Of a DNA stretch of 64,000 nt, positions 18,378-29,055 are shown in pieces. Under the pieces are notes generated by a model. The model worked only from the letters and a program-made list of their open reading frames with translations, was not told the origin of the DNA and did no database searches. Position numbers and translations under genes: made by a program. The stretch covers positions 1 to 64,000 of the forward strand of contig NZ_LNCI01000013.1 of the NCBI RefSeq assembly GCF_001509585.1. Reading direction: 5' to 3'. Position 1 is the stretch's first letter. Each line of letters starts with the position of its first letter. Origin of the DNA: Tropicimonas marinistellae (GTDB lineage Bacteria; Pseudomonadota; Alphaproteobacteria; Rhodobacterales; Rhodobacteraceae).

Positions 18378-19976
18378 TCAACCGATCGCGACGGCTTTCA
18401 CGTCATCGCTCACGTAAGGCATGTATTGTTCGAAGTTGTCCTTGAACATGCCCACGAGCTTTTCGGCCTGCACGTCGAAGGCGGCCTTGTCCTTCCAGGT
18501 GTCGCGCGGGTGCAGCAGGTCGGTCTCAATACCAGGTACTTCCACCGGCACGTCGAAGCCGAAGAACGGATCCTTCTTGAAGGCAACGGATTTGAGCGTG
18601 CCATCGAGCGCGGCGGAAAGCAGCGAGCGGGTGGCCTTGATGGGCATCCGCGAACCGGTTCCGTAGGCGCCACCGGACCAGCCGGTGTTGACCAGCCAGC
18701 AGGTCGCGCCGCTGTCGGCGATCTTCTTCATCAGCAGGTCGCCATAAACTTCCGGACGCCGCGGCATGAAGGGCGCGCCGAAGCAGGTGGAGAAGGTCGG
18801 CTGCGGCTCCGTGATGCCCCGTTCGGTACCGGCCACCTTGGAGGTGAAGCCGGACAGGAAGTGGTACATGGCTTGCTCCGGCGACAGCTTAGCGATCGGG
18901 GGCAGCACACCGAAGGCGTCGCAGGTCAGCATGATAACGTTCTTGGGCTGGCCGGCAACGCCCGTCGCCGAGGCATTGTCGATATAGAACAGCGGATAGG
19001 CGCAACGCATGTTCGGCGTCAGGCTGTCGTCGTCGAAATCCAGCTTCAGGCTGTCCTCGTCGTAGACCATATTCTCGATAACCGTCCCGAACATCCGCGT
19101 TGTGGCGTAGATCTCGGGTTCGGCCTCGGGCGAGAGGTTGATGGTCTTGGCGTAGCAACCGCCCTCGAAGTTGAAGATGCCCTTGTCGTCCCAGCCGTGC
19201 TCGTCGTCACCGATCAGCACACGTTTGGGGTCGGCAGAAAGCGTGGTTTTGCCGGTGCCGGACAGGCCGAAGAACACCGCCGATTCCTCGGTTTTTCCGA
19301 CGGCGTGGTTCGCCGAGCAATGCATCGCCATGACACCCTTCTCGGGCAGCAGGTAATTCAACGTTGTGAATACCGATTTCTTGTTTTCGCCGGCATACTC
19401 GGTGCCGCCGATCAAGATCAGCTTTTCCTTCAGGTTCAGCGCGATCACGGTCTCGGAGCGGCAGTTGTGGCGCTCGGGATTCGCCTGGAACGACGGGCAG
19501 TTGATGACGGTTAGTTCAGGCACGAATGCGTCGAGTTCGACGCGGGCCGGACGGCGCAGCATGTGGCGCATGAAGATACCATGCCAGGCAAACTCGGTGA
19601 CCATCCGGACATTGAGCCGGTGCACGGGATCGGCGTTGGCGTAAAGGTCTTCGACGTAATAGTCTCTGCCCTTCATGTGCTCGAGCATGTCGGCCTTGAG
19701 GTTGGCAAACCCCTCTTCCGTCATCGCCGTGTTATTTTCCCACCAGATGGTGTCTTCGGTCACGTCGTTGCGGACCACGCGCTTGTCCTTTGGGGACCGT
19801 CCGGTGAATTTCCCGGTATTGACTAGCACGGTGCCGCCAAGGCCGATGTGGCCTTCGCCCTTCGAGACCGTGTGCTCCAGAAGCTGCGAAACGAGAAAGT
19901 TGTAATACACATTGCCGAGGCCAGTGATACCCTGGTCCTCCAGGCGCATCGCCGGGTTAACACGTCCGTTCGTCAT
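18378..19976 (-). CDS. pckA: Phosphoenolpyruvate carboxykinase (ATP)
   Basis: A 532-residue ATP-dependent PEP carboxykinase (oxaloacetate + ATP to PEP + CO2), the first step of gluconeogenesis from C4 acids. Kinase-1a loop GLSGTGKTT lies at 237-245 and kinase-2 LIGDDEHGW at about 254-262. Substrate-site segments FTGRSPKDK (57-65) and FPELTVIN-like [10 protein letters not shown] are present, and a metal-site His is in [10 protein letters not shown]. In related bacteria this gene sits directly beside chvI. Here a second, GTP-type enzyme gene has come between them, and the two share an upstream regulatory layout. Confidence 0.97.
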   Translation of the reverse strand: MTNGRVNPAMRLEDQGITGLGNVYYNFLVSQLLEHTVSKGEGHIGLGGTVLVNTGKFTGRSPKDKRVVRNDVTEDTIWWENNTAMTEEGFANLKADMLEHMKGRDYYVEDLYANADPVHRLNVRMVTEFAWHGIFMRHMLRRPARVELDAFVPELTVINCPSFQANPERHNCRSETVIALNLKEKLILIGGTEYAGENKKSVFTTLNYLLPEKGVMAMHCSANHAVGKTEESAVFFGLSGTGKTTLSADPKRVLIGDDEHGWDDKGIFNFEGGCYAKTINLSPEAEPEIYATTRMFGTVIENMVYDEDSLKLDFDDDSLTPNMRCAYPLFYIDNASATGVAGQPKNVIMLTCDAFGVLPPIAKLSPEQAMYHFLSGFTSKVAGTERGITEPQPTFSTCFGAPFMPRRPEVYGDLLMKKIADSGATCWLVNTGWSGGAYGTGSRMPIKATRSLLSAALDGTLKSVAFKKDPFFGFDVPVEVPGIETDLLHPRDTWKDKAAFDVQAEKLVGMFKDNFEQYMPYVSDDVKAVAIG

Positions 19977-20043
19977 GTGATCGCTCCTATGGACCGCACC
20001 AGCGGTCGTCCATTTTCAGTCTAAACGGCTGGCGGGAAATGTG

Positions 20044-20135
20044 CCTGCCAGCAAGGCCACCTCGGCCCGGCAGGACCCGTATAGCACTGCGGATTCGATC
20101 TTGGACTGCGACAAGTGCCACGCGTTAGCGCGAAC
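20044..20135 (-). promoter_or_regulatory. pckA upstream region, paralogous to that of pckG
   Basis: Reading away from the gene, the plus strand shows a conserved leader block (20044-20086), CGTATAGC (20078-20085, minus-strand TATACG as possible -10), TGGACTGCGACA (20102-20113) and a LacI-like palindrome GTTAGCGCGAAC (20124-20135). The same elements with identical 16- and 10-base gaps occur upstream of pckG (22088-22180). Confidence 0.65.
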
Positions 20136-20158
20136 ACGGCGGCCTTTCGGCCGCCGTG
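20135..20158 (-). terminator. Strong stem-loop downstream of pckG
   Basis: CACGGCGGCC (20135-20144) and GGCCGCCGTG (20149-20158) form a perfect 10-bp stem with a four-base loop, 39 bases after the pckG stop. No T-run follows, so it may pause or partly terminate transcription. Its outer edge abuts the candidate operator of pckA. Confidence 0.55.
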
Positions 20159-20197
20159 CAGGAAATCGGCGGCGGACTGAGCCGCCGCCAATCGAGT

Positions 20198-22045
<1,848 letters not shown>

Positions 22046-22401
22046 GCTTTCCTCCTCGGATTGCAGTCAGATTGCGCAGGGGGGGGACCTGCCGGCCTGG
22101 GCCACCTTGGCCCGGCGAGGCTCGTATAGCAGCGCCAAAGTGAGAATGGACTGCGACACGACCGGCATGTTACCGCTAACGACGCACTTTCGGGCCTGTC
22201 GAATGGCGGGGTTTCCTTTGCTGCATGCCGTGGTACATTGTGGGTTCGGGGCAATGTGATGCAAATTAGTCATTCGCATCCGAAATAGCGGCCACCGCCG
22301 ACACCGACCCGCATGCGATTCGCATTCCTTGTTGATTCCGCAGCGTCGAAGCGAGAAAATGTGCCGAAAAATGGATCATGAGCAGTACAAGGAACACCGC
22401 C
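22046..22401. other. 356-bp intergenic region between divergent pckG and chvI
   Basis: No gene is supported. The pckG-proximal half holds the conserved promoter/operator block listed separately. The chvI-proximal half is less GC-rich than its surroundings and should hold the chvI promoter; I could not fix a -10/-35 pair with confidence. Confidence 0.5.
22088..22180 (-). promoter_or_regulatory. pckG upstream region with LacI-type palindrome
   Basis: Elements matching the pckA region: a leader block 22088-22131 (one indel relative to pckA), CGTATAGC (22123-22130), TGGACTGCGACA (22147-22158) and the palindrome GTTACCGCTAAC (22169-22180), whose GTTA and TAAC arms flank a central CG. LacI-family operators have this form, and PckR is a LacI-family regulator of pck genes in rhizobia. 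Confidence 0.65.
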
Positions 22402-23103
22402 ATGTCGCGTATCGCGCTCGTTGACGACGACAGGAATATCCTGACCTCGGTATCCATGACCCTCGAGGCGGAGGGTTTCGAGGTCGAGACCTATAACGAT
22501 GGACAGTCTGCACTGGACGCTTTCAACCGAAGGCTTCCGGACATGGCCGTGCTCGACATCAAGATGCCTCGAATGGATGGGATGGACCTTTTGCAGAGGC
22601 TCCGACAGAAGACCGCGATGCCGGTGATCTTCCTGACGTCCAAGGACGACGAGATCGACGAGGTACTCGGACTTCGCATGGGCGCCGACGACTACGTCAA
22701 GAAGCCCTTCTCGCAGCGCCTTCTGGTCGAACGGATCCGGGCCCTGCTTCGCCGTCAGGAAGCCATCAACGCGGATGAGGCCGGTGAGCCCGACACGGCG
22801 CAGATCATGGTGCGCGGCGACCTTACGATGGACCCGCTGCGCCACGCGGTGAGCTGGCGGGGTCTCGACGTCTCGCTCACGGTCACGGAGTTCCTTCTGC
22901 TGCAGGCGCTGGCCCAGCGGCCGGGGTTCGTCAAGAGCCGCGATCAGCTGATGGATGTCGCCTACGACGACCAAGTATATGTCGACGACCGGACCATCGA
23001 CAGCCACATCAAGCGCCTGCGCAAGAAGATGCGTAGCGTTGACCCAGAATTTTCCGCAATCGAAACACTTTATGGTATTGGGTACAGGTATAACGAGGAG
23101 TGA
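22402..23103 (+). CDS. chvI: Response regulator ChvI
   Basis: A 233-residue OmpR-type response regulator. The receiver domain has the acidic pocket ALVDDD, phospho-acceptor Asp52 (AVLDIKMP) and the conserved Lys in YVKKPF. It is followed by a winged-helix DNA-binding domain ending in [12 protein letters not shown] and YGIGYRY. The pairing with ChvG, and the pck and HPr-kinase neighbours, fit the ChvI/ChvG (ExoS/ChvI) system of alphaproteobacteria, which links envelope or acid sensing to carbon metabolism. The ATG at 22402 has AAGGAAC upstream; another in-frame ATG at 22378 is possible. Confidence 0.92.
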   Translation: MSRIALVDDDRNILTSVSMTLEAEGFEVETYNDGQSALDAFNRRLPDMAVLDIKMPRMDGMDLLQRLRQKTAMPVIFLTSKDDEIDEVLGLRMGADDYVKKPFSQRLLVERIRALLRRQEAINADEAGEPDTAQIMVRGDLTMDPLRHAVSWRGLDVSLTVTEFLLLQALAQRPGFVKSRDQLMDVAYDDQVYVDDRTIDSHIKRLRKKMRSVDPEFSAIETLYGIGYRYNEE

Positions 23104-23131
23104 TCCTCAAGCCCCGAAGGGGAATACGCGC

Positions 23132-24814
23132 GTGCGCGATAGTCGCAATGTAGTGAATAGTGACGTCGTTCTTGGCGAGGACTGGGTGAGCCCGGACGCC
23201 TCGGATGCCGATGTGCGCCGCAAGCGCGAGAGGCGGGGGTACCTGACCCTCAACCGCTCGCCGTTGGCGCGCAAGATCATCACATTCAACCTGATCGGGC
23301 TGCTGATCCTTGTCGGCGGCGTCTTCTACCTGAACCCTTTCCGGGACAGCCTGACGGAACAGCGGGTCAGCGGACTGCATTCCGAAGTCGGGCTGATCGC
23401 CAACGTCTTCGAGGCACAATTGCCGCGAAATGCGCCGGTCAGTCTGGCCGGCGGGGACGGGATAAACCCGCAGGCTACGCTCGACGCGCTGGCACTTTCG
23501 CGCGGAGTGGAGGTCTACGTTTTCGACACCGCCGGGCAAAAGGTCGCCCACCGCTCCGGCCCGCCTCTCGATCTGGAATCGCCGGGCGGCGTGACGATCA
23601 TCACGGACTTCCTGAACGCGATCTGGGAAGGCACGTCGCGATTGCTGACGCCCGACAGCCGGGAGACCACGGGCGCCGATGGCGAGGCTCTGGCGCAAAC
23701 GCTTGTCGATGACATCGCATCAGACCCGTCGCCGTTCGCGACCGGTCAGGACGCCGCGGGCGAGACGCTCTTCGCGGTCGCGGCGCCTGTGCTGCAGGGC
23801 GAAAACCTCGTCGCGTCTGTCGCTGTCTCCTCCGCCGCGGGCGAAATCGATTATCTCGTCCGCAAGGAGCGCGAACAGGTCTTGCAGATGTTCGTCATCG
23901 CAATTCTCGTATCGATCGGCCTGAGCCTGGTGCTCGCGTCGACGATTGCCAACCCGCTCTCCGACCTTGCTGCGGCGGCTGAAATCGGACGCGACCGCAA
24001 CGCCCGCAAGATGACGCCCGGCCGCGTGCGCATCCCTGATCTGACCGGCCGGCCCGACGAAATCGGGCGGCTGTCTGGCGCACTTCGCGGAATGGTCGCG
24101 GCGCTCTACGACCGGATTGACGCAAATGAGCAATTCGCGGCCGACGTGGCACACGAAATCAAGAACCCGCTGGCCTCGCTGCGCTCGGCGGTGGGCACCA
24201 TGCGCGTCGCCAAGCGCGATGACCAGCGGGAAAAGCTGCTTGACGTTATCGACCACGACGTGCGCCGCCTGGACCGGCTGGTCAGCGACATTTCCAACGC
24301 CTCGCGTCTGGATAGCGAACTCGTCCGGGAAGACGAGGAGCGGTTCGACCTCCTGCACATGTTGACGAACCTGACCGACTACCTCGGTCAGGAAGCCAAC
24401 GAGAAGGGTGTGGAGTTCATCACCGATCTTCCGCGGCAGCCAATCATGGTGTTCGGCCTGGAGGCGCGCCTTGCTCAGGTTTTCGTCAACCTGATCACCA
24501 ATGCCATCAGCTTCTGCGAGGAAGGCGACGCGGTGCGCGTCTGGGTCCGCAAGCGCGAGAACCGGGTTCTCGTGGTGTTCGAGGACACCGGCCCGGGTAT
24601 CCCGGAACAAGCATTGACCAAGATCTTCAACCGCTTCTACTCCGAGCGGCCCGCCGGTCAGTTCGGCGATCACTCCGGGCTCGGCCTTGCGATCTCAAAG
24701 CAGATTGTCGAAGCCCATGGCGGCGTCATCTGGGCGGAAAACATTCGCCCGACCGAAGCGGACATTACCTCAGATCCCCTGGGAGCCCGTTTCGTGGTCG
24801 GTTTGCCGATCTGA
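23132..24814 (+). CDS. chvG: Sensor histidine kinase ChvG
   Basis: A 560-residue membrane kinase from a GTG at 23132 preceded by GAAGGGGA. Two transmembrane helices (about 50-67 and 252-272) enclose a periplasmic sensor of about 185 residues. A HAMP linker, the HisKA dimerisation helix with phospho-acceptor His341 (DVAHEIKNPLASL) and a HATPase domain (NAISFCEEGD, EDTGPGIPE, GLGLAISKQI) follow. It should phosphorylate ChvI. The periplasmic part would read the signal, while the partner ExoR is not in view. Confidence 0.93.
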   Translation: MRDSRNVVNSDVVLGEDWVSPDASDADVRRKRERRGYLTLNRSPLARKIITFNLIGLLILVGGVFYLNPFRDSLTEQRVSGLHSEVGLIANVFEAQLPRNAPVSLAGGDGINPQATLDALALSRGVEVYVFDTAGQKVAHRSGPPLDLESPGGVTIITDFLNAIWEGTSRLLTPDSRETTGADGEALAQTLVDDIASDPSPFATGQDAAGETLFAVAAPVLQGENLVASVAVSSAAGEIDYLVRKEREQVLQMFVIAILVSIGLSLVLASTIANPLSDLAAAAEIGRDRNARKMTPGRVRIPDLTGRPDEIGRLSGALRGMVAALYDRIDANEQFAADVAHEIKNPLASLRSAVGTMRVAKRDDQREKLLDVIDHDVRRLDRLVSDISNASRLDSELVREDEERFDLLHMLTNLTDYLGQEANEKGVEFITDLPRQPIMVFGLEARLAQVFVNLITNAISFCEEGDAVRVWVRKRENRVLVVFEDTGPGIPEQALTKIFNRFYSERPAGQFGDHSGLGLAISKQIVEAHGGVIWAENIRPTEADITSDPLGARFVVGLPI

Positions 24815-24817
24815 CCC

Positions 24818-25348
24818 ATGACCGGGCCGGCGTCGCCTCCTCCCCCACAGGGTGACAACGTGCGGACCGACATGGCCAATGGGTCCAACTCTGAAAAGGC
24901 ATCGACCGATGCGGGCGGCACCGTCGCGCATGAAACGATACTGCATGCGAGCTGCGTCGCGGTCGACGGTCGAGCGCTACTTGTTCTCGGCGCATCGGGC
25001 AGTGGAAAATCCACCGTCGCACTGGACCTCATCTCCCTCGGAGCCACCCTCGTCGCCGATGACCGGACCGTGGTTCGCAGCGACACGTCCGGTTTGATCG
25101 TATCGCCCCCAAGTCCCATCGCAGGGAGAATCGAGGCCCGGAACGTCGGCCTTTTGCGCCTCCCCTATTGCGCGGAAGCCGAGCTTGTGCTGGCTTTGGA
25201 TCTCGACCGGACGGAAGAGCACCGCCTGCCGCCTCGGAGGGAGACAACCATCCTTGGCCAAACGGTCACCTTGCTCTACCGCCCTCCCGCTGTGCATTTC
25301 GCAAGTGCATTGCTCCACTGTCTTCGAAACCGGCGTGAAACCCCATGA
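24818..25348 (+). CDS. hprK: HPr kinase/phosphorylase, short form
   Basis: A 176-residue protein equivalent to the C-terminal catalytic half of HPr kinase. Walker A is GASGSGKST (58-66), VADDRTVV follows, and [12 protein letters not shown] corresponds to the IEVRG motif of full-length enzymes. The N-terminal domain of Gram-positive HPrK is missing, as is usual in alphaproteobacteria. It phosphorylates a serine of HPr, here probably Ser49. The first ATG (24818) is three bases after the chvG stop, but starts at 24860 or 24872 are also possible. Its stop overlaps rapZ. Confidence 0.9.
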   Translation: MTGPASPPPPQGDNVRTDMANGSNSEKASTDAGGTVAHETILHASCVAVDGRALLVLGASGSGKSTVALDLISLGATLVADDRTVVRSDTSGLIVSPPSPIAGRIEARNVGLLRLPYCAEAELVLALDLDRTEEHRLPPRRETTILGQTVTLLYRPPAVHFASALLHCLRNRRETP

Positions 25349-26271
25349 CCCAAACGGACACCCCGATATTCGCTGCCGCCCCGGCGCCGGCACCGCGGAT
25401 CGTCCTTGTTACCGGGCCGTCAGGCGCCGGCCGAAGTACCGCGATCCGCGCCCTGGAAGACCTCGGATTCGAGGTGATCGACAACTTGCCGCTCAGCCTC
25501 GTGCCTCGCCTGATGGACGGTCCGCACGCCGGCCCGCCCCTCGCACTCGGTATCGACACGCGAAACCGCGATTTCTCGACCGAGGCCTTTCTCGAACTGG
25601 TGGACGGTCTGGGCGACCGGGACATGGAACTGCTCTACCTGGACTGCCGGCCGGATGTGCTCTTACGCCGGTATTCCGAGACGCGCCGGCGCCACCCCAT
25701 GGCCCCTGCGGAAAGCCCCACCGTCGGCGTCGCACGCGAATTCGATCTGCTGCAACCGATCCGCCAGCGGGCGGATATCATGATCGACACGTCCGAGCTT
25801 ACCGTTCACGACCTCAAGGCAGAGATCGCCCGCTGGTTCGGGGCCGGCGGCGTCGATACGCGCCTCGCCCTGTCGGTCCACTCGTTTTCCTACAAGCGCG
25901 GCCTTCCGCGCGGGCTGGACATGGTGTTCGACTGCCGCTTTCTGCGCAATCCGTACTGGGAACCAGCATTGCGCGGGTGCGACGGGCTTTCGGACGAGGT
26001 TTCAAGCTACGTCATGGAGGACCCGCGCTTCGCCTCCTTCTTCGCGCAGGTGCGGGATTTGACGCTGCTTCTGCTGCCGGCCTACGTGGAAGAGGGGAAA
26101 TCCTACCTATCGATCGGCTTCGGCTGTACCGGAGGGCAACACAGGTCGGTGACACTGGCGGAACGTCTCGGGAATACGCTTGCGGATGCCGGTTGGCAGG
26201 TGTCAATTAGGCATCGGGAACTGGAGCGACGTGCCGCGCAGGGCGGTAGCGCAGCGCAAACGGGGTCTTGA
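25345..26271 (+). CDS. rapZ: RNase adapter RapZ
   Basis: A 308-residue nucleotide-binding protein. Walker A is GPSGAGRST (24-32) after a 20-residue Ala/Pro leader, and the C-terminal domain carries [11 protein letters not shown], which binds RNA or metabolite in RapZ. In enteric bacteria RapZ steers RNase E to the small RNA GlmZ. In alphaproteobacteria it is kept with the PTS genes and its target is less clear. It overlaps hprK by four bases and is followed by the EIIA gene with one base between. Confidence 0.93.
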   Translation: MTQTDTPIFAAAPAPAPRIVLVTGPSGAGRSTAIRALEDLGFEVIDNLPLSLVPRLMDGPHAGPPLALGIDTRNRDFSTEAFLELVDGLGDRDMELLYLDCRPDVLLRRYSETRRRHPMAPAESPTVGVAREFDLLQPIRQRADIMIDTSELTVHDLKAEIARWFGAGGVDTRLALSVHSFSYKRGLPRGLDMVFDCRFLRNPYWEPALRGCDGLSDEVSSYVMEDPRFASFFAQVRDLTLLLLPAYVEEGKSYLSIGFGCTGGQHRSVTLAERLGNTLADAGWQVSIRHRELERRAAQGGSAAQTGS

Positions 26272-26272
26272 G

Positions 26273-26674
26273 GTGATCGGTATCGTGATCGTCGCCCACG
26301 GCGGCCTGGCGAACGAGTATCTTGCTGCGGTCGAGCATGTCGTCGGCAGACAGGATGGCATGCGCGCCATCGCCATTGCGCCGGAACACGATCGTGTCGC
26401 GAAGCAGGCCGAGATCCTCGATGCAGCCAATGCGGTGGACACGGGCGACGGCGTGGTTGTTGTGACGGATATGTTCGGTGGGTCTCCTTCCAATCTCTCG
26501 CTCAGGGCCTGCGACAAGGCCAACCGGATGATCCTCTACGGCGCCAACCTGCCGATGCTCATCAAGCTGGCCAAGTCACGGCAGATGGCGGTTGACGATG
26601 CCGTCCGAACGGCATTGAAAGCGGGCCGCAAGTACATCAACTCTTTCGACGGAACGCCGGGGGCCAGCCGCTGA
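26273..26674 (+). CDS. PTS EIIA component, mannose family
   Basis: A 133-residue EIIA of the mannose family starting at a GTG one base after the rapZ stop. The phosphorylatable His9 lies in IVIVAHGGLANEY. VVVVTDMFGGSPSN and NLPMLIKL are family segments. No EIIB, EIIC or EIID permease is nearby, so this EIIA is probably regulatory: it receives phosphate from HPr and signals carbon or nitrogen status instead of importing sugar. Confidence 0.92.
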   Translation: MIGIVIVAHGGLANEYLAAVEHVVGRQDGMRAIAIAPEHDRVAKQAEILDAANAVDTGDGVVVVTDMFGGSPSNLSLRACDKANRMILYGANLPMLIKLAKSRQMAVDDAVRTALKAGRKYINSFDGTPGASR

Positions 26675-26953
26675 ATGCCGAATACCGTCACCCAGGTTCT
26701 GGACATCATCAACGAAAAAGGTCTGCACGCCCGCGCGTCGGCGAAGTTCGTGGAAACCGTTGAAGCCTTTGACGCAACGGCAGAGGTTCGCAAGGATGGG
26801 CTGGACGCTGCCGGCGACAGTATCATGGGCCTTTTGATGTTGGCAGGTTCCCGTGGAACCTCTATTGAAGTCGAGACCAGCGGCCCGCAGGCTGAGGAAC
26901 TTGCGAAAGCCCTGGCGGACCTCGTCGCAAACCGGTTCGGCGAAGATATGTGA
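26675..26953 (+). CDS. ptsH: Phosphocarrier protein HPr
   Basis: A 92-residue HPr. His18 in EKGLHARASAKF takes phosphate from enzyme I, and Ser49 in AGDSIMGLLML is the regulatory site for the HPr kinase encoded three genes upstream. It starts directly after the EIIA stop. Enzyme I (ptsP or ptsI) is not in the window. The cluster from chvI to ptsH is a compact co-directional operon. Confidence 0.94.
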   Translation: MPNTVTQVLDIINEKGLHARASAKFVETVEAFDATAEVRKDGLDAAGDSIMGLLMLAGSRGTSIEVETSGPQAEELAKALADLVANRFGEDM

Positions 26954-26980
26954 GACGGATGAATTCGGAGTTCATGCTCT

Positions 26981-27892
26981 TTGGTGGAATCGACCCAGCA
27001 TAGGCCTGTATTCGCGCGCCGTCCGACCCGTCAGTTGCTTGGACAGGGAGACGGAAACCTTGCCGACCAGCCGTATGACAGGCGGCGGCTCTCCTATGCC
27101 AATACCTTTGAAAACCCGGTGCAGGTTGGGCTCATCCACGCAATGGAGGCGGTCACCGGGAAGTTGCGTCTTCTGCGCCTGATCCGCAAGTTCGAAGCGA
27201 TGGGTGTTCCGAATGGCCAGGCTTTCTGGAAACAGGCGCTCGACGTCATGGGGATCGCGCTCAAAACCCCACAGGTGCAGATCGACCGCATCCCACAATC
27301 GGGCCCGCTCATAATCGTTGCCAACCATCCCCACGGGCTGGTGGATGGCATGGTGCTGGCCGAATTGATCGGTCGCCGCCGGACGGATTACAAGATCCTG
27401 ACGCGTTCGCTGCTCACCGGTGTCGGGGAAATCGACCCTTTCATGATCCCCGTGCCTTTCGCGCACGAGGAAGACGCATTGCAGCAGAATCTGGAAATGC
27501 GCCGCAAGGCGATGAAGCATCTCAACGACGGCGGCTGTATCGTGCTGTTTCCGTCCGGCGTGGTGGCGTCTTCGGATACGCTGTTCGGCCCGCCGGTCGA
27601 AAGGGAATGGAATCCGTTCACCGCCAAGATGATCCAGCGATCCGGCGCGCGCGTGCTGCCGATCTTCTTTCCCGGCAGCAATTCACGCTGGTACCAGATG
27701 GCCAACTGCATTTCCGCCACGTTGCGCCAGGGCCTGCTGCTCTACGAGGTGGTGCATGCGCTCAACAAGCCACAAGCGCCGGTTGTCGGTCACGTCATTG
27801 AGCGCGAGGATCTGGCCTCGTGGTCCAGCAACCCGCGTGGATTCATGGCGTGGCTGCGCGAGCGGACACTGGCCCTGAAATCCAGCCAATAA
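26981..27892 (+). CDS. Lysophospholipid acyltransferase family protein
   Basis: A 303-residue acyltransferase of the PlsC/LPLAT type. The catalytic NHxxxxD motif reads NHPHGLVD, and a second block reads IVLFPSGVVASSD. These enzymes acylate lysophosphatidic acid or related lipids at the inner membrane. The start is uncertain: TTG at 26981 or GTG at 26984, with CGGAG about ten bases upstream. It follows ptsH closely and may be the last gene of that operon. Confidence 0.85.
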   Translation: MVESTQHRPVFARRPTRQLLGQGDGNLADQPYDRRRLSYANTFENPVQVGLIHAMEAVTGKLRLLRLIRKFEAMGVPNGQAFWKQALDVMGIALKTPQVQIDRIPQSGPLIIVANHPHGLVDGMVLAELIGRRRTDYKILTRSLLTGVGEIDPFMIPVPFAHEEDALQQNLEMRRKAMKHLNDGGCIVLFPSGVVASSDTLFGPPVEREWNPFTAKMIQRSGARVLPIFFPGSNSRWYQMANCISATLRQGLLLYEVVHALNKPQAPVVGHVIEREDLASWSSNPRGFMAWLRERTLALKSSQ

Positions 27893-27949
27893 CGCCGAGG
27901 CACCTCTCGAATATCTTCCGCCCCACCTTTGGGTCCGTGAGACATTCGC

Positions 27950-27966
27950 GGGGGGCGACGCCCCCC
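27950..27966. terminator. GC stem-loop between convergent acyltransferase and hbd
   Basis: GGGGGGCG (27950-27957) and CGCCCCCC (27959-27966) form a palindromic hairpin midway between the two stop codons. It has no T-run on either strand. A similar GGGGGC/GCCCCC hairpin lies after parC (36930-36944). Confidence 0.45.
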
Positions 27967-27995
27967 GGTCGATAGGATTACAGCCCTGAATGCGC

Positions 27996-28871
27996 TCAGC
28001 GGGACGGAACCGGCGTATCGCCGCGATAATCGTAGAACCCGCGCCCCGATTTCCGACCCAACCAGCCTGCGTCAACGTATTTCACAAGCAACGGGCAAGG
28101 CCGGTACTTTGTGTCCGCCAGGCCGTCGTGGAGCACGTTCATGATGGCAAGACAGGTGTCCAGACCAATGAAATCGGCCAGCTCAAGGGGTCCCATCGGG
28201 TGCCCGGCTCCCAGCTTCATGGCGGTGTCGATCGATTGCACGTTACCGACGCCTTCATAGAGCGTGTAAACCGCCTCGTTGATCATCGGCAGCAATACCC
28301 GGTTGACGATGAACGCGGGGAAATCCTCGGCGCTGGCCGCGGTCTTTCCGAGCTTGTTCACCACGTCCAGCAGAAGTTGATAGGTTGGTTCATCCGTCGC
28401 AATGCCGCGGATCAGTTCCACCAGTTTCATCATCGGCACGGGGTTCATGAAGTGTAGTCCCATGAACCGTTCCGGGCGGTCGGTGCGGCTTGCGAGCCGG
28501 GTAATCGAGATCGACGACGTGTTGGAAGTCAGGATCGTCTCGGGTTTCAGATGCGGCTGCAAATCCTCGAAAATCGCGTTCTTGATGGTCTCGCGTTCAG
28601 AGGCGGATTCCACCACCAGATCCATCTTCCCGAGATCGGCGAGCGTCAGCGTCGGATGGATACGCGCCAGTGCCGCATCCCGATCCTCTGCCGATATCTT
28701 CTCTTTCGAAACCTGCCGGTCCAGGTTCTTGCGGATCGTTCCCAATCCACGGTCCAGCGCCTCCTGGCTGATGTCGTTCAAGGTGACATCGTACCCGGAG
28801 AGGGCAAACACATGCGCGATGCCGTTGCCCATCTGCCCCGCGCCAACGATGCCTACGGTTTTGATTTCCAT
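27996..28871 (-). CDS. hbd: 3-Hydroxybutyryl-CoA dehydrogenase
   Basis: A 291-residue NAD(P)-dependent 3-hydroxyacyl-CoA dehydrogenase that interconverts acetoacetyl-CoA and 3-hydroxybutyryl-CoA. The Rossmann motif GAGQMGNGIAH is at residues 11-21, SNTSSISIT and the catalytic-His region HFMNPVPMMKLVE are near residue 140, and FIVNRVLLPMINEA follows. The length fits single-domain enzymes such as clostridial Hbd. In this organism it could serve butyrate/PHB metabolism or the ethylmalonyl-CoA pathway. A motif shared with mcd lies upstream. Confidence 0.93.
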   Translation of the reverse strand: MEIKTVGIVGAGQMGNGIAHVFALSGYDVTLNDISQEALDRGLGTIRKNLDRQVSKEKISAEDRDAALARIHPTLTLADLGKMDLVVESASERETIKNAIFEDLQPHLKPETILTSNTSSISITRLASRTDRPERFMGLHFMNPVPMMKLVELIRGIATDEPTYQLLLDVVNKLGKTAASAEDFPAFIVNRVLLPMINEAVYTLYEGVGNVQSIDTAMKLGAGHPMGPLELADFIGLDTCLAIMNVLHDGLADTKYRPCPLLVKYVDAGWLGRKSGRGFYDYRGDTPVPSR

Positions 28872-28911
28872 GTTTCCATCCTTCCGTGGATGCAGGCCTG
28901 CGAATTCCAGG

Positions 28912-28941
28912 GGATCATATTCTGCACCTGCAAAATGATCC
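28912..28941. promoter_or_regulatory. Candidate ScfR-type operator upstream of hbd
   Basis: TGCACCTGCAAA (28923-28934), the reverse complement of the 12-mer upstream of mcd, lies 51 bases before the hbd start. It is enclosed by a second inverted repeat, GGATCAT (28912-28918) and ATGATCC (28935-28941). Confidence 0.5.
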
Positions 28942-29055
28942 AGCGCGACCGACCCCGCATGATCGCTGTAAATCGTCTCAACATGTCCGTTTAGCGAATT
29001 CGAAACGCCATCGGGAGACTCTGCTGCCCGGGTGTGAAAAAAACGAGGTGGAGGG

